DNA of 38,350 nt from an uncultured Opitutia bacterium (lineage in GTDB: Bacteria > Verrucomicrobiota > Verrucomicrobiia > Opitutales > UBA953). The position numbers and the translations under genes were made by a program. This document shows positions 15,508 to 21,774 of this stretch, one piece after another (within the stretch, counting starts at the first letter, position 1; each line of letters opens with the position of its first letter). The notes beneath the pieces are model-generated. The model was not told where the DNA came from and did no database searches. It was given only the letters and a program-made list of their open reading frames with translations. The stretch covers positions 1 through 38,350 of the forward strand of contig CALEEU010000088.1 in NCBI GenBank assembly GCA_937875975.1, read 5' to 3'.

Positions 15508-17502
15508 TTAGAGCGCCTTGGCGGCGGCGATCACCGCTTCCTTCGTGATGCCCAGTTCCTTCATCACCACGTCGCCCGGAGCGGAGAGGCCGAAGGTGTC
15601 GGTGCCGATGGCCTTGCCGGCGGTGCCGACATAGCGGCCCCACGAGATCGTCACGCCGGCTTCGATGCTGACGCGCTTCGTGCAGGCGGCGGGCAGGACT
15701 TCTTCCTGGTAGGCCTTCGGCTGACGCGCGAAGACTTCCATCGAAGGCATCGAGACCACGCGGACACCCGCGCCGAGTTCTTCGCCGGCCGCGAGGGCGA
15801 GCGAAAGTTCGCTGCCCGTGCCGATGAGGATGTGGGTGAGCGCGGCGGTTTCCTTGCGGAGGACGTAGCCACCCTTGAGCGTACCCTGGCGGCGCGTGGC
15901 CACCGGGACGGCATCGAGGGACGGGACGTTCTGGCGCGAGAGGATGAGGGCGACCGGTCCGTCCTTGCGGGCGACCGCGTGGGCGAAGGCGGCGGCGGTC
16001 TCTTCGGCGTCGCCGGGGCGGACCACGTCGAGGTTAGGGATGCAGCGCAGGGCGCTGACGGTTTCCACCGGCTGGTGGGTCGGGCCGTCTTCGCCGACGC
16101 CGACGGAGTCATGCGTGAAGATGTAGAAGGCCTGCAGCTTCGCCAGGGCGGCGACGCGGATCGACGGGCGGAGGTAGTCGGAGAACGTCAGGAACGTCGC
16201 GCCGGAGCCCTTGAAGATGCCGTGGTAGGCCATGCCGTTGAGGATGGCGCCCATCCCGTGCTCACGGATGCCGAAGTAGAGGTTGCGGCCAGCCGGGGTC
16301 GCGATGTCGAAATCGCCGGCGTCCTTGATGTAGTTCTTGGTCGAGCCGTGAAGGTCGGCGGAACCGGAGAGCACGAGCGGCGAAGCCTTGGCGACGGCGT
16401 TGATGCACGCTTCACCGGAGAGACGGGTGGCGAGGGCGTTCTTGCCGAATTCCGGGATGGCGGTGAGGAGCGACTGGACGTCGCCGTGGTCGCCTTTCTG
16501 CGCCTTGGCGAGGAGGACGGCTTTCTCGGGGTTGGCCTTGGACCAAGCGGCGAAAGTCTTCTGCCATTCGGCATGCGCGGCGGCCTGCTGGGCCTTGCGG
16601 GCGTTGAAGTATGCACGGGTCTCCGGGGAGACGTAGAACTTTTCTTCCGGCAGGCCGAGGGCCTTGCGGGAGGCGTCGACGAACTTCACGCCGGCTTCGC
16701 CGTGACCCTTGGAGGTGCCTTGGACTTCGGCGATACCCTTGCCGATGACGGTCTTGCAGATGATCAGCTTCGGCTTGCCGTTCTTGCTGGCGCGGGCCTG
16801 GTCGAGGGCCGCGGCGATCGGAGCGAGCTCGTTGCCCTGCTTGACGGTGAAGACTTCCCAGTTGGCGGCTTCGTAGCGCTTGGCGGTGTCCTCGTTCTGC
16901 GTCTTGGAGGCCATCGCGTCGAGGGTGACGTCGTTGGAGTCGTACAGCATGATGAGGTTATCGAGGCCGAAACGGCCGGCGAAGGAAGCGGCTTCCTGTG
17001 AGATGCCTTCCTGGAGGCAGCCGTCGCCGGCGAGGCCGACCACGATGTGGTCGAAGATCTGATGCTCGGCGGTGTTGAAGTGGGCGGCGGCCATCTTGGC
17101 GGCGACGGCCATGCCGACGATGTTGCCGGTGCCTTGACCGAGCGGGCCGGTGGTGGCTTCGACGCCGACCGTCTCGCCGAACTCGGGGTGACCCGGGGTC
17201 TTGGAGTGGAGCTTGCGGAAGTTCTTCACTTCCTGGAGGGGGAGGTCGAAACCAGCGAGGTGGATCCAGCTGTAGACGAACATCGAGCCGTGGCCGGCCG
17301 AAAGGACGAAGCGGTCGCGGTTGATCCAGGAGGGGGCGGCGGGGTCGTGGCGGAGGAAGTTACCGTAGAGCACGGAGCCGATTTCGGCGGCGCCGAGAGG
17401 CAGGCCGAGGTGTCCCGAGTGGCAGGCGGCGACGGCATCCATGGCGAGGCCACGGGCTTCGGTGGCGGCGCGGGAAAGGTCGGCGGAATTGTTGAGCGAC
17501 AT
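15508..17502 (-). CDS. tkt: Transketolase
   Basis: Thiamine-diphosphate enzyme that moves two-carbon units between sugar phosphates in the pentose phosphate pathway. The start at 17502 (MSLNNSADL) gives 664 residues, the usual length; the open frame to 17559 adds unrelated leader. The N-terminal segment LAMDAVAACHSGHLGLPLGAA with conserved His, the SAGHGSMFVYSW loop, the ThDP-binding GDGCLQEGISQEA motif followed by the Asn in MLYDSND, and the pyrimidine-domain motif VGVGEDGPTHQPVE are all present. Complete and likely active. The 5' end faces hisI across 76 nt that contain an inverted repeat. No Shine-Dalgarno stronger than GGA is visible. Confidence 0.97.
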   Translation of the reverse strand: MSLNNSADLSRAATEARGLAMDAVAACHSGHLGLPLGAAEIGSVLYGNFLRHDPAAPSWINRDRFVLSAGHGSMFVYSWIHLAGFDLPLQEVKNFRKLHSKTPGHPEFGETVGVEATTGPLGQGTGNIVGMAVAAKMAAAHFNTAEHQIFDHIVVGLAGDGCLQEGISQEAASFAGRFGLDNLIMLYDSNDVTLDAMASKTQNEDTAKRYEAANWEVFTVKQGNELAPIAAALDQARASKNGKPKLIICKTVIGKGIAEVQGTSKGHGEAGVKFVDASRKALGLPEEKFYVSPETRAYFNARKAQQAAAHAEWQKTFAAWSKANPEKAVLLAKAQKGDHGDVQSLLTAIPEFGKNALATRLSGEACINAVAKASPLVLSGSADLHGSTKNYIKDAGDFDIATPAGRNLYFGIREHGMGAILNGMAYHGIFKGSGATFLTFSDYLRPSIRVAALAKLQAFYIFTHDSVGVGEDGPTHQPVETVSALRCIPNLDVVRPGDAEETAAAFAHAVARKDGPVALILSRQNVPSLDAVPVATRRQGTLKGGYVLRKETAALTHILIGTGSELSLALAAGEELGAGVRVVSMPSMEVFARQPKAYQEEVLPAACTKRVSIEAGVTISWGRYVGTAGKAIGTDTFGLSAPGDVVMKELGITKEAVIAAAKAL

Positions 17503-17530
17503 AGGCTTAATCCGTAAGGCATAAACGGGT

Positions 17531-17564
17531 GGGGTTTCCAGCCTTGAATGAGCCTCCAAACCCC
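17531..17564. promoter_or_regulatory. Inverted repeat in the tkt/hisI divergent gap
   Basis: GGGGTTT (17531-17537) and AAACCCC (17558-17564) are perfect 7-bp arms separated by 20 nt, placed between two divergent start codons. It could be an operator for one or both genes, or chance in a GC-rich gap. I see no matching -35/-10 pair that would strengthen it. Confidence 0.3.
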
Positions 17565-17578
17565 TTCAAAAAGGTCAC

Positions 17579-17986
17579 ATGTCCGACAAAGAACTCGAAG
17601 AAGGCCTGGCCCTACGACTCGACTTCGGGAAATTGCGAAAAATCGCTTCCGGACAGGCCGATGTCATCCCGGCCGTGGCCCAGGACGCCCAGACCGGCGA
17701 AGTGCTCATCGTCGGCTACGTCAACGAGCTCGCCCTGCAGACGGCGCTCCGTGAAAAGAAGGCCACCTTCTGGAGCACGTCGCGCAACGAACTTTGGATC
17801 AAGGGCCTGACTTCCGGCGATTTCCTCGAGCTCCTCGAGGTGCGTGTCAACTGCGAGCAGAACTCGATCCTCTACAAGGTCCGTCCCGCGGGTCAGGGCG
17901 CCTGCCACACGAAGGAGGATGGTAAGGCTCGCTCGGGTTGCTACTACCGTCGACTCAAGGCCGACGGTTCGCTGGAGAAGGCCTGA
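17579..17986 (+). CDS. hisI: Phosphoribosyl-AMP cyclohydrolase homologue (HisI-like, altered acidic motif)
   Basis: 135 residues matching HisI, which opens the ring of phosphoribosyl-AMP in histidine biosynthesis using Zn and Mg. Recognisable parts are VAQDAQTGEVLIVGYVNELA, FWSTSRNELWIKGLTSGD, GACHTKEDGK and SGCYYR. The cysteines expected for zinc (C92, and those in ACHT and GCYY) are kept. The acidic segment usually written D-C-D-x-D reads N91-C92-E93-Q94-N95, so the usual Mg-binding aspartates are gone. The protein may be a paralogue with a different reaction, or a lineage variant that still works. It is not in a his operon. The ATG has AAGG seven bases upstream. The stop is 3 nt from that of the convergent gene. 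Confidence 0.82.
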   Translation: MSDKELEEGLALRLDFGKLRKIASGQADVIPAVAQDAQTGEVLIVGYVNELALQTALREKKATFWSTSRNELWIKGLTSGDFLELLEVRVNCEQNSILYKVRPAGQGACHTKEDGKARSGCYYRRLKADGSLEKA

Positions 17987-17989
17987 GCC

Positions 17990-18718
17990 TCAGCGGCGGC
18001 CGAGCGCCGGCAGCACGAGGTCCGTCTCGATGTCGAGCCGGATCACGAGCAGCTTCGTCTGACGCGTGATGCGGTCGGTCCCTGGCCGTGCGGCGAAGCC
18101 GAGGGATTCAAAGTCACCTTGCTTTTCCGTCAGGCGGGCGAGCGCGGCTTCGGCCTCGTCGCCGGTCCGATAGGCGAAGGCGATCGTCGCGACAAGGAAG
18201 GCGCCGCCGTCGCTTTCGCCGACCGCGATGGTCGCTGATTCGGCCTGGGCGCCGGCCTCGATCAACGCGCGCCCGAGCCAGCGGCGGCGGGCGGCGGTCT
18301 CGAGCAAGGCCTGCGCGGGCGCGGCGTGGACGAGCAGGTAGCCATGCGGGACGCCGCTGAGCTGCACGCGCGCGAGACCAGGGATGACCTTGCCGCCGTC
18401 GGTGATCTCAGGCGGGTTCTCGCTGAGTTCCGCGGCTTGTCCCGGGATGAAGCCCACGGTCGCCCGCTCGGCTTTGTCCAAGGTAGCTCGGGCGAGCCCG
18501 GCGCGTAAGGCCTCGCGCTGTTCCAGCGGGGCCAGTTCGGCGAGCGCCCGAAGAACGGCGGCGGAAGTCCGGAGTCCTTGGGCTTCGCGGGGCAGGATCA
18601 GCGCGACCTCGCGGCTGCGCGGGTCGATGCGCAGGCGCAGGTCGCCAGGATGCGTCCAGAGCCACGCTACGCTGCACGCCATGGCCAGGAACGCGAGCAG
18701 CAGGAGCGGGCGACGCAT
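17990..18718 (-). CDS. Exported or membrane-anchored hypothetical protein
   Basis: 242 residues beginning with a short basic segment and a hydrophobic stretch (MRRPLLLLAFLAMACSVAWL), either a signal peptide or an N-terminal anchor. The Cys in MACS could be read as a weak lipobox, though the match is poor. The remainder is Ala/Leu/Arg-rich with no domain I recognise. Its C-terminal half resembles that of the upstream gene 18725-19726: a GYLLVHAA segment, then ATIAFAYRTGDEAEAALARL and ending KLLVIRLDIETDLVLPAL. The two genes are 6 nt apart on the same strand and probably form an operon of diverged paralogues. Confidence 0.65.
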   Translation of the reverse strand: MRRPLLLLAFLAMACSVAWLWTHPGDLRLRIDPRSREVALILPREAQGLRTSAAVLRALAELAPLEQREALRAGLARATLDKAERATVGFIPGQAAELSENPPEITDGGKVIPGLARVQLSGVPHGYLLVHAAPAQALLETAARRRWLGRALIEAGAQAESATIAVGESDGGAFLVATIAFAYRTGDEAEAALARLTEKQGDFESLGFAARPGTDRITRQTKLLVIRLDIETDLVLPALGRR

Positions 18719-18724
18719 GCGCGC

Positions 18725-19726
18725 TTACTTGGCGCCCGGAGCGGCCGCGCTCTTCCGGGCTTTCTCGACCACCCGTCCGATCGCCTGCGCGAGCTTGTCC
18801 GCCGGGTAATCAAGGCCGAGGGTCGCCTGCTTGCCCTCGCCGCCGATGCGGATCTTCTGCACGAGTTCGACGAGCGTCCCCATTTCTTCCTTCTCCTCGG
18901 GCGATTTCCCGTCGTCGTTCGAGAGTCCCATCATCGAGAGCGCTTGGAAGCCTTGGAGCTGCTTGCGCATCGTCGAAGCCTTCTCGACGCTCACGAAGTT
19001 GGCGGCGACCGCGAGCTGCAGGTCGGTGGCGTTTTCGCCGAGCACCAGCGAAAGGTCTTCCACGCCGGCTTCTTGCTTCGTGTTAGGCATCTTCGCGGCA
19101 TCGGCGTAGAGAAAGAGCCAGCCCTGCGGGGCGGCGGCGAACTTCGCGGATACCACGGTGGGCAGTTGCGCGGCCTTCTCGCCGCGATCGGCCGCGGCGA
19201 CGGCGCGTTCGAGGAACTCCGCGCTGACGACGACGAGCAGGCTTTCCGAATGGGCGACGACGTAGGCGTCCTTGGCGTCATCCTTCGGCTTCTCCCCGGA
19301 AAGTTTCTCGATGAAGGCGCCGGCTTCCCAAGCCTGATGCTGGCCGACGGTCTTCGACGGGAGGGAGTTGCTCTGGCCGAACGCGTTGATGCGTGCCGGC
19401 ACGAACTTGCCCCGGATGAGCACGACGCCGGAGGCGCTCTTCTCGGCGACCTTGCCGTCGGGGCCCGGGTAAATCGCAACGACGAGCTCATGCAGGTCGT
19501 TTTCAGAATCCACCCCGAGCTGTTCGCGCAGCCTGCGGGAAGCCTCGAGGTCCTTCGCCTTCAGGTCGGCGAGCTTCTCGAGGGCCTGTCCGACCTTGGT
19601 CCTGCGGAAGGTCTTGAGGTCGAAGCCGACAATGGCGACGGAACCGGCGGGCAGGCCTTCGGTGTTCAACGCGGCCTGGGCCGAGTTGAAGAAGAGGGCC
19701 AGGATCAGGGCAAGCAGGGGTCGCAT
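18725..19726 (-). CDS. Exported hypothetical protein (DUF3352-like character)
   Basis: 333 residues with a clear signal peptide (MRPLLALILALFFNSAQAAL, cleavage after AQA). The mature part starts GLPAGSVAIVGFDLKTFRRT, a style seen in secreted planctomycete/verrucomicrobial proteins with several alpha/beta repeats; I would call it DUF3352-like only loosely. It ends with a Lys/Ala-rich tail. Catalytic motifs are not apparent. It is the first gene of a two-gene unit with 17990-18718. Upstream lies the terminator of the RRM gene, so the promoter must lie in the roughly 90 nt between 19727 and 19816, which also contain a small GGGAT-TTC-ATCCC hairpin. Confidence 0.68.
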   Translation of the reverse strand: MRPLLALILALFFNSAQAALNTEGLPAGSVAIVGFDLKTFRRTKVGQALEKLADLKAKDLEASRRLREQLGVDSENDLHELVVAIYPGPDGKVAEKSASGVVLIRGKFVPARINAFGQSNSLPSKTVGQHQAWEAGAFIEKLSGEKPKDDAKDAYVVAHSESLLVVVSAEFLERAVAAADRGEKAAQLPTVVSAKFAAAPQGWLFLYADAAKMPNTKQEAGVEDLSLVLGENATDLQLAVAANFVSVEKASTMRKQLQGFQALSMMGLSNDDGKSPEEKEEMGTLVELVQKIRIGGEGKQATLGLDYPADKLAQAIGRVVEKARKSAAAPGAK

Positions 19727-19816
19727 GACGGTCGGGCATTAAGCCCGCCGGGCTGGAGGGGACAAGCGGATACCCCGTTTTCCTAGGATAAAACAGGGAT
19801 TTCATCCCATTGGGGC

Positions 19817-19844
19817 ACAAAAAAGGGCGCCGAAAGGCGCCCTT
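19817..19844 (-). terminator. Intrinsic terminator of the RRM gene
   Basis: A perfect 9-bp stem (AAGGGCGCC at 19823-19831 and GGCGCCCTT at 19836-19844) has a 4-nt GAAA/TTTC loop. On the reverse strand it is followed by a run of Ts (the A-run 19819-19824 on the forward strand). A strong Rho-independent terminator 22 nt after the RRM gene stop. Confidence 0.92.
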
Positions 19845-19866
19845 GAGGAGGGTGATAATCCGAGGA

Positions 19867-20325
19867 TTAGTAGCCGCCGCGATCGCCGCCGCCGAAGCCG
19901 CCGGAGCGACGTTCGCCGCCGCCGAAGCCGCCGCGAGAGCCGCCGCCGCCGAAGCCGCCACGAGAGCCGCCGCCGCCGAAGCCACCACGATCTCCACCGC
20001 CGAAGCCGCCGGAGCGGGGACGGTCGCCACCGAAGCCGCCGGAGCGGGGACGGTCACCACCGAAGGACGGGCGTTCTTCGCGAGGACGAGCGACATTGAC
20101 CTTCAGGGGACGACCCATGAAATCGATGTTTTCAGTCTTAGCGATCGCATCCTGAGCGGCCTGAGCATTGGCCATGGTCACGAAGGCGAAGCCACGAGGG
20201 CGACCCGTGAACTTGTCCATCATGACTTCCACGGAGACCACTTCGCCGCCTTGGGAGAAGTGAGCGCGGATGTCGGATTCGGTTGCGGCCCAGGGCAAGT
20301 TGCCCACGAACAGTTTGTTTTCCAT
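19867..20325 (-). CDS. Glycine-rich RRM RNA-binding protein
   Basis: 152 residues. One RNA recognition motif occupies residues 1-80: RNP2 is KLFVGNLPW, RNP1 is GRPRGFAFVTM, and NIDFMGRPLKVNVA closes the domain. The tail is a Gly/Arg/Phe-rich RGG-like region (FGGDRPRSGGFGG repeats, then GGGGSRGGF repeats) ending DRGGY. This layout matches bacterial and plant glycine-rich RNA-binding proteins; cyanobacterial relatives are cold-induced RNA chaperones. The start at 20325 (MENKLFVGN) is the family start; the open frame to 20412 is leader. The leader is long and AT-rich compared with the rest of the window. Its own terminator follows, so it is monocistronic. Confidence 0.93.
   Translation of the reverse strand: MENKLFVGNLPWAATESDIRAHFSQGGEVVSVEVMMDKFTGRPRGFAFVTMANAQAAQDAIAKTENIDFMGRPLKVNVARPREERPSFGGDRPRSGGFGGDRPRSGGFGGGDRGGFGGGGSRGGFGGGGSRGGFGGGERRSGGFGGGDRGGY
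19924..19977. repeat. 27-bp tandem repeat (2 copies) in RRM gene tail
   Basis: Two adjacent 27-bp copies (19924-19950 and 19951-19977) differ by a single base. They encode two GGGGSRGGF units on the reverse strand. In-frame repeats of this kind change copy number by slippage. Confidence 0.9.
20001..20060. repeat. 30-bp tandem repeat (2 copies) in RRM gene tail
   Basis: Two adjacent 30-bp copies (20001-20030, 20031-20060) differ at one base (GTCGCC versus GTCACC). They encode two copies of GGDRPRSGGF on the reverse strand. Confidence 0.9.
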
Positions 20326-20466
20326 ATTATCTTTTGTTTTGCTTGTTTTACCTACACCGCATTGCCCGTTTCCGACTTTCGGATTTCGATTTGCCGTCTT
20401 AACGACCGTCAACTCACCGGATTATTGCGGGGTTGTCTCTTACTTTGGTTATTTTCCGAGACAAAC

Positions 20467-20485
20467 CTGACTGCTTATAAGTCAG
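20467..20485. promoter_or_regulatory. 6-bp inverted repeat over the candidate -10 box
   Basis: CTGACT (20467-20472) and AGTCAG (20480-20485) are perfect arms around a 7-nt centre that contains the candidate -10 hexamer of the RRM gene. The position suits a repressor operator. The spacing is also compatible with a small hairpin if transcribed from further upstream. Confidence 0.4.
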
Positions 20486-20504
20486 TTTAGCGGGGCTTCG
20501 GCAA
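20474..20504 (-). promoter_or_regulatory. Candidate promoter of the RRM gene
   Basis: Read on the reverse strand, TTGCCG (20499-20504) and TATAAG (20474-20479) resemble -35 and -10 boxes with a 19-bp spacer, slightly long. The -10 is a good match in an otherwise GC-rich genome. Transcription from here would give a leader of roughly 140 nt before the ATG at 20325. Confidence 0.45.
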
Positions 20505-20575
20505 GTTTATTCACAATAGGGGGGTTCCCTCAGCCCTGCGTTGACTCCGTTAGCGGGGTGAAAGAGGCTGTTTTC

Positions 20576-20866
20576 ATGAGCGCAGCTTTGACTCAAAGCC
20601 AGATCGAGGAGGCCCTGAAGGGTCTGGACGGGTGGAGTGTCGAACACGCTAAGTTGTTGAAGGCCTATAGGTTAAAGGATTTCAAGGCTGCCTTGGCCTT
20701 CATTAACCAGATCGGAGCCGAGGCCGAGCGTCTCGATCACCACCCGGAAATCCATAATAGCTGGAATCGGGTGACCCTACGGCTTTGTACCCATGATGCC
20801 GGCGGGCAGATCACAGAGAAAGATTTGACCCTCGCCCGCGCCATCCAATCCATCTCCCTCCCGTGA
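20576..20866 (+). CDS. Pterin-4a-carbinolamine dehydratase
   Basis: A 96-residue PCD/DCoH family enzyme that dehydrates 4a-hydroxytetrahydropterin, the by-product of aromatic amino-acid hydroxylases. The active-site segment is LDHHPEIHNSWNRVTLRL followed by THDAGGQITEKD, with the paired His and the TH motif all present. AAAGAGG nine bases before the ATG at 20576 is a good ribosome binding site, which decides against the GTG at 20558 since that would place the site inside the gene. No phenylalanine hydroxylase is nearby; some PCD proteins act in folate or moonlighting roles. Its stop overlaps the GTG of the downstream glycosylase gene by 4 nt (GTGA). Confidence 0.92.
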   Translation: MSAALTQSQIEEALKGLDGWSVEHAKLLKAYRLKDFKAALAFINQIGAEAERLDHHPEIHNSWNRVTLRLCTHDAGGQITEKDLTLARAIQSISLP

Positions 20867-21771
20867 TCGACGACCCCGCCGAGGCCCTGGACATCCTCCT
20901 AGAGGAGCTCAAACGCCAGAAGGCCGCTGGGCTCCGTCGGGTTAGCGTCTCGGACGAAGCCGTGGCGACATTGAAGGCGCTCGCCGGTGCTCCGGTCGCC
21001 TTGCCTGTGCCCGCCGCCGCGGCCAAACCTTCCGCCAGCGCGGCGACGGCCGCCTCCGTCCGTCCGACGCCGATCCCGGTCACGCCGAAGCCTGCCGCGG
21101 TCGTGACGACCCCGGTCATCGCCGATGCGCCGATCTTTACCTTGCCCGCCGGCACCAAGGCCGAGCGCATGCAGGCCCTCCGTCAGCTCGTCGACGCCTG
21201 CGTCGAGACGAAGAAGCATCTGACCGGTTCGCATCGTCCGCTGCTCGGCCATGGTTCACTCGACGCCAAGGTCGTGTTCGTCGGCGAAGCTCCTTCGCAC
21301 GAAGAGATGGAAGCCGGCGAAGCCTTCGCAGGCGCCTCTGGCGAACTCCTTCAGAAAATCCTCGGCGCCGCGGCGATCAGCCCCGCCGACTATTATCTCG
21401 CGCCCGTCATGGTCTGGCGGCCTGAGCCCCCGACGCAGTATGGCAAGCGCCCGCCCACCGCGCGTGAGATCGCCTTCAACCTTCCGTACCTCCGCGCGCA
21501 GATCGACGTCGTGGCCCCGCGCATCGTGGTCGCGCTCGGCGCCCAGGCGTTCGAGGCGCTGCATGGCCGCACGCCGAGCATCACGCAGGCCCGCGGCCAG
21601 TGGTTCGACCTGTCCGGCGTGCCGTTGATGCCGACGTACCACCCGAACTACCTGCTGCATAATCCGAGCGCGTCCGCCAAGCGTGCCGTCTGGGAAGACT
21701 TCCTGCGGGCCATGGAGAAGCTCGGCCTCCCGATCAGCGAGAAGCAACGCGGCTTCTTCGCGACGAGCTGA
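20863..21771 (+). CDS. Uracil-DNA glycosylase superfamily protein, family-4 type without Fe-S cysteines
   Basis: 302 residues. After a helical N-terminus (1-42) and an Ala/Pro-rich linker (43-90), the glycosylase fold shows VVFVGEAPSHEEMEAGEAFAG (motif A type), YYLAPVMVWRPEPP, LPYLRAQIDVVAPRIVVALG and the motif B-like PTYHPNYLL. This order matches family-4 UDG, which normally carries a 4Fe-4S cluster. Of the four ligand positions only C113 remains; the others read T116, W185 and N206. So the cluster cannot form in the usual way. Activity on uracil is plausible because the catalytic loops are partly kept, but GEAPG is GEAPS. GTG start overlapping the dehydratase stop implies translational coupling. 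Stop 3 nt from argA's. Confidence 0.85.
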   Translation: MIDDPAEALDILLEELKRQKAAGLRRVSVSDEAVATLKALAGAPVALPVPAAAAKPSASAATAASVRPTPIPVTPKPAAVVTTPVIADAPIFTLPAGTKAERMQALRQLVDACVETKKHLTGSHRPLLGHGSLDAKVVFVGEAPSHEEMEAGEAFAGASGELLQKILGAAAISPADYYLAPVMVWRPEPPTQYGKRPPTAREIAFNLPYLRAQIDVVAPRIVVALGAQAFEALHGRTPSITQARGQWFDLSGVPLMPTYHPNYLLHNPSASAKRAVWEDFLRAMEKLGLPISEKQRGFFATS

Positions 21772-21774
21772 GCC

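Noticed and set aside
15496..17001. A 501-residue open frame on the forward strand across the tkt gene
   Set aside because: It is antisense to a clear transketolase; composition is Gly/Arg/Ala/Glu-rich without domain motifs, the usual artefact of high G+C codon use.
17503..17578. A riboswitch upstream of tkt or hisI
   Set aside because: The gap is only 76 nt and holds no recognisable conserved riboswitch core, only a 7-bp inverted repeat.
19810..20490. Forward-strand open frame of Ala-rich repeats opposite the RRM gene
   Set aside because: It is the complement of the Gly-rich repeats; the real gene is the reverse-strand RRM protein with intact RNP1 and RNP2.
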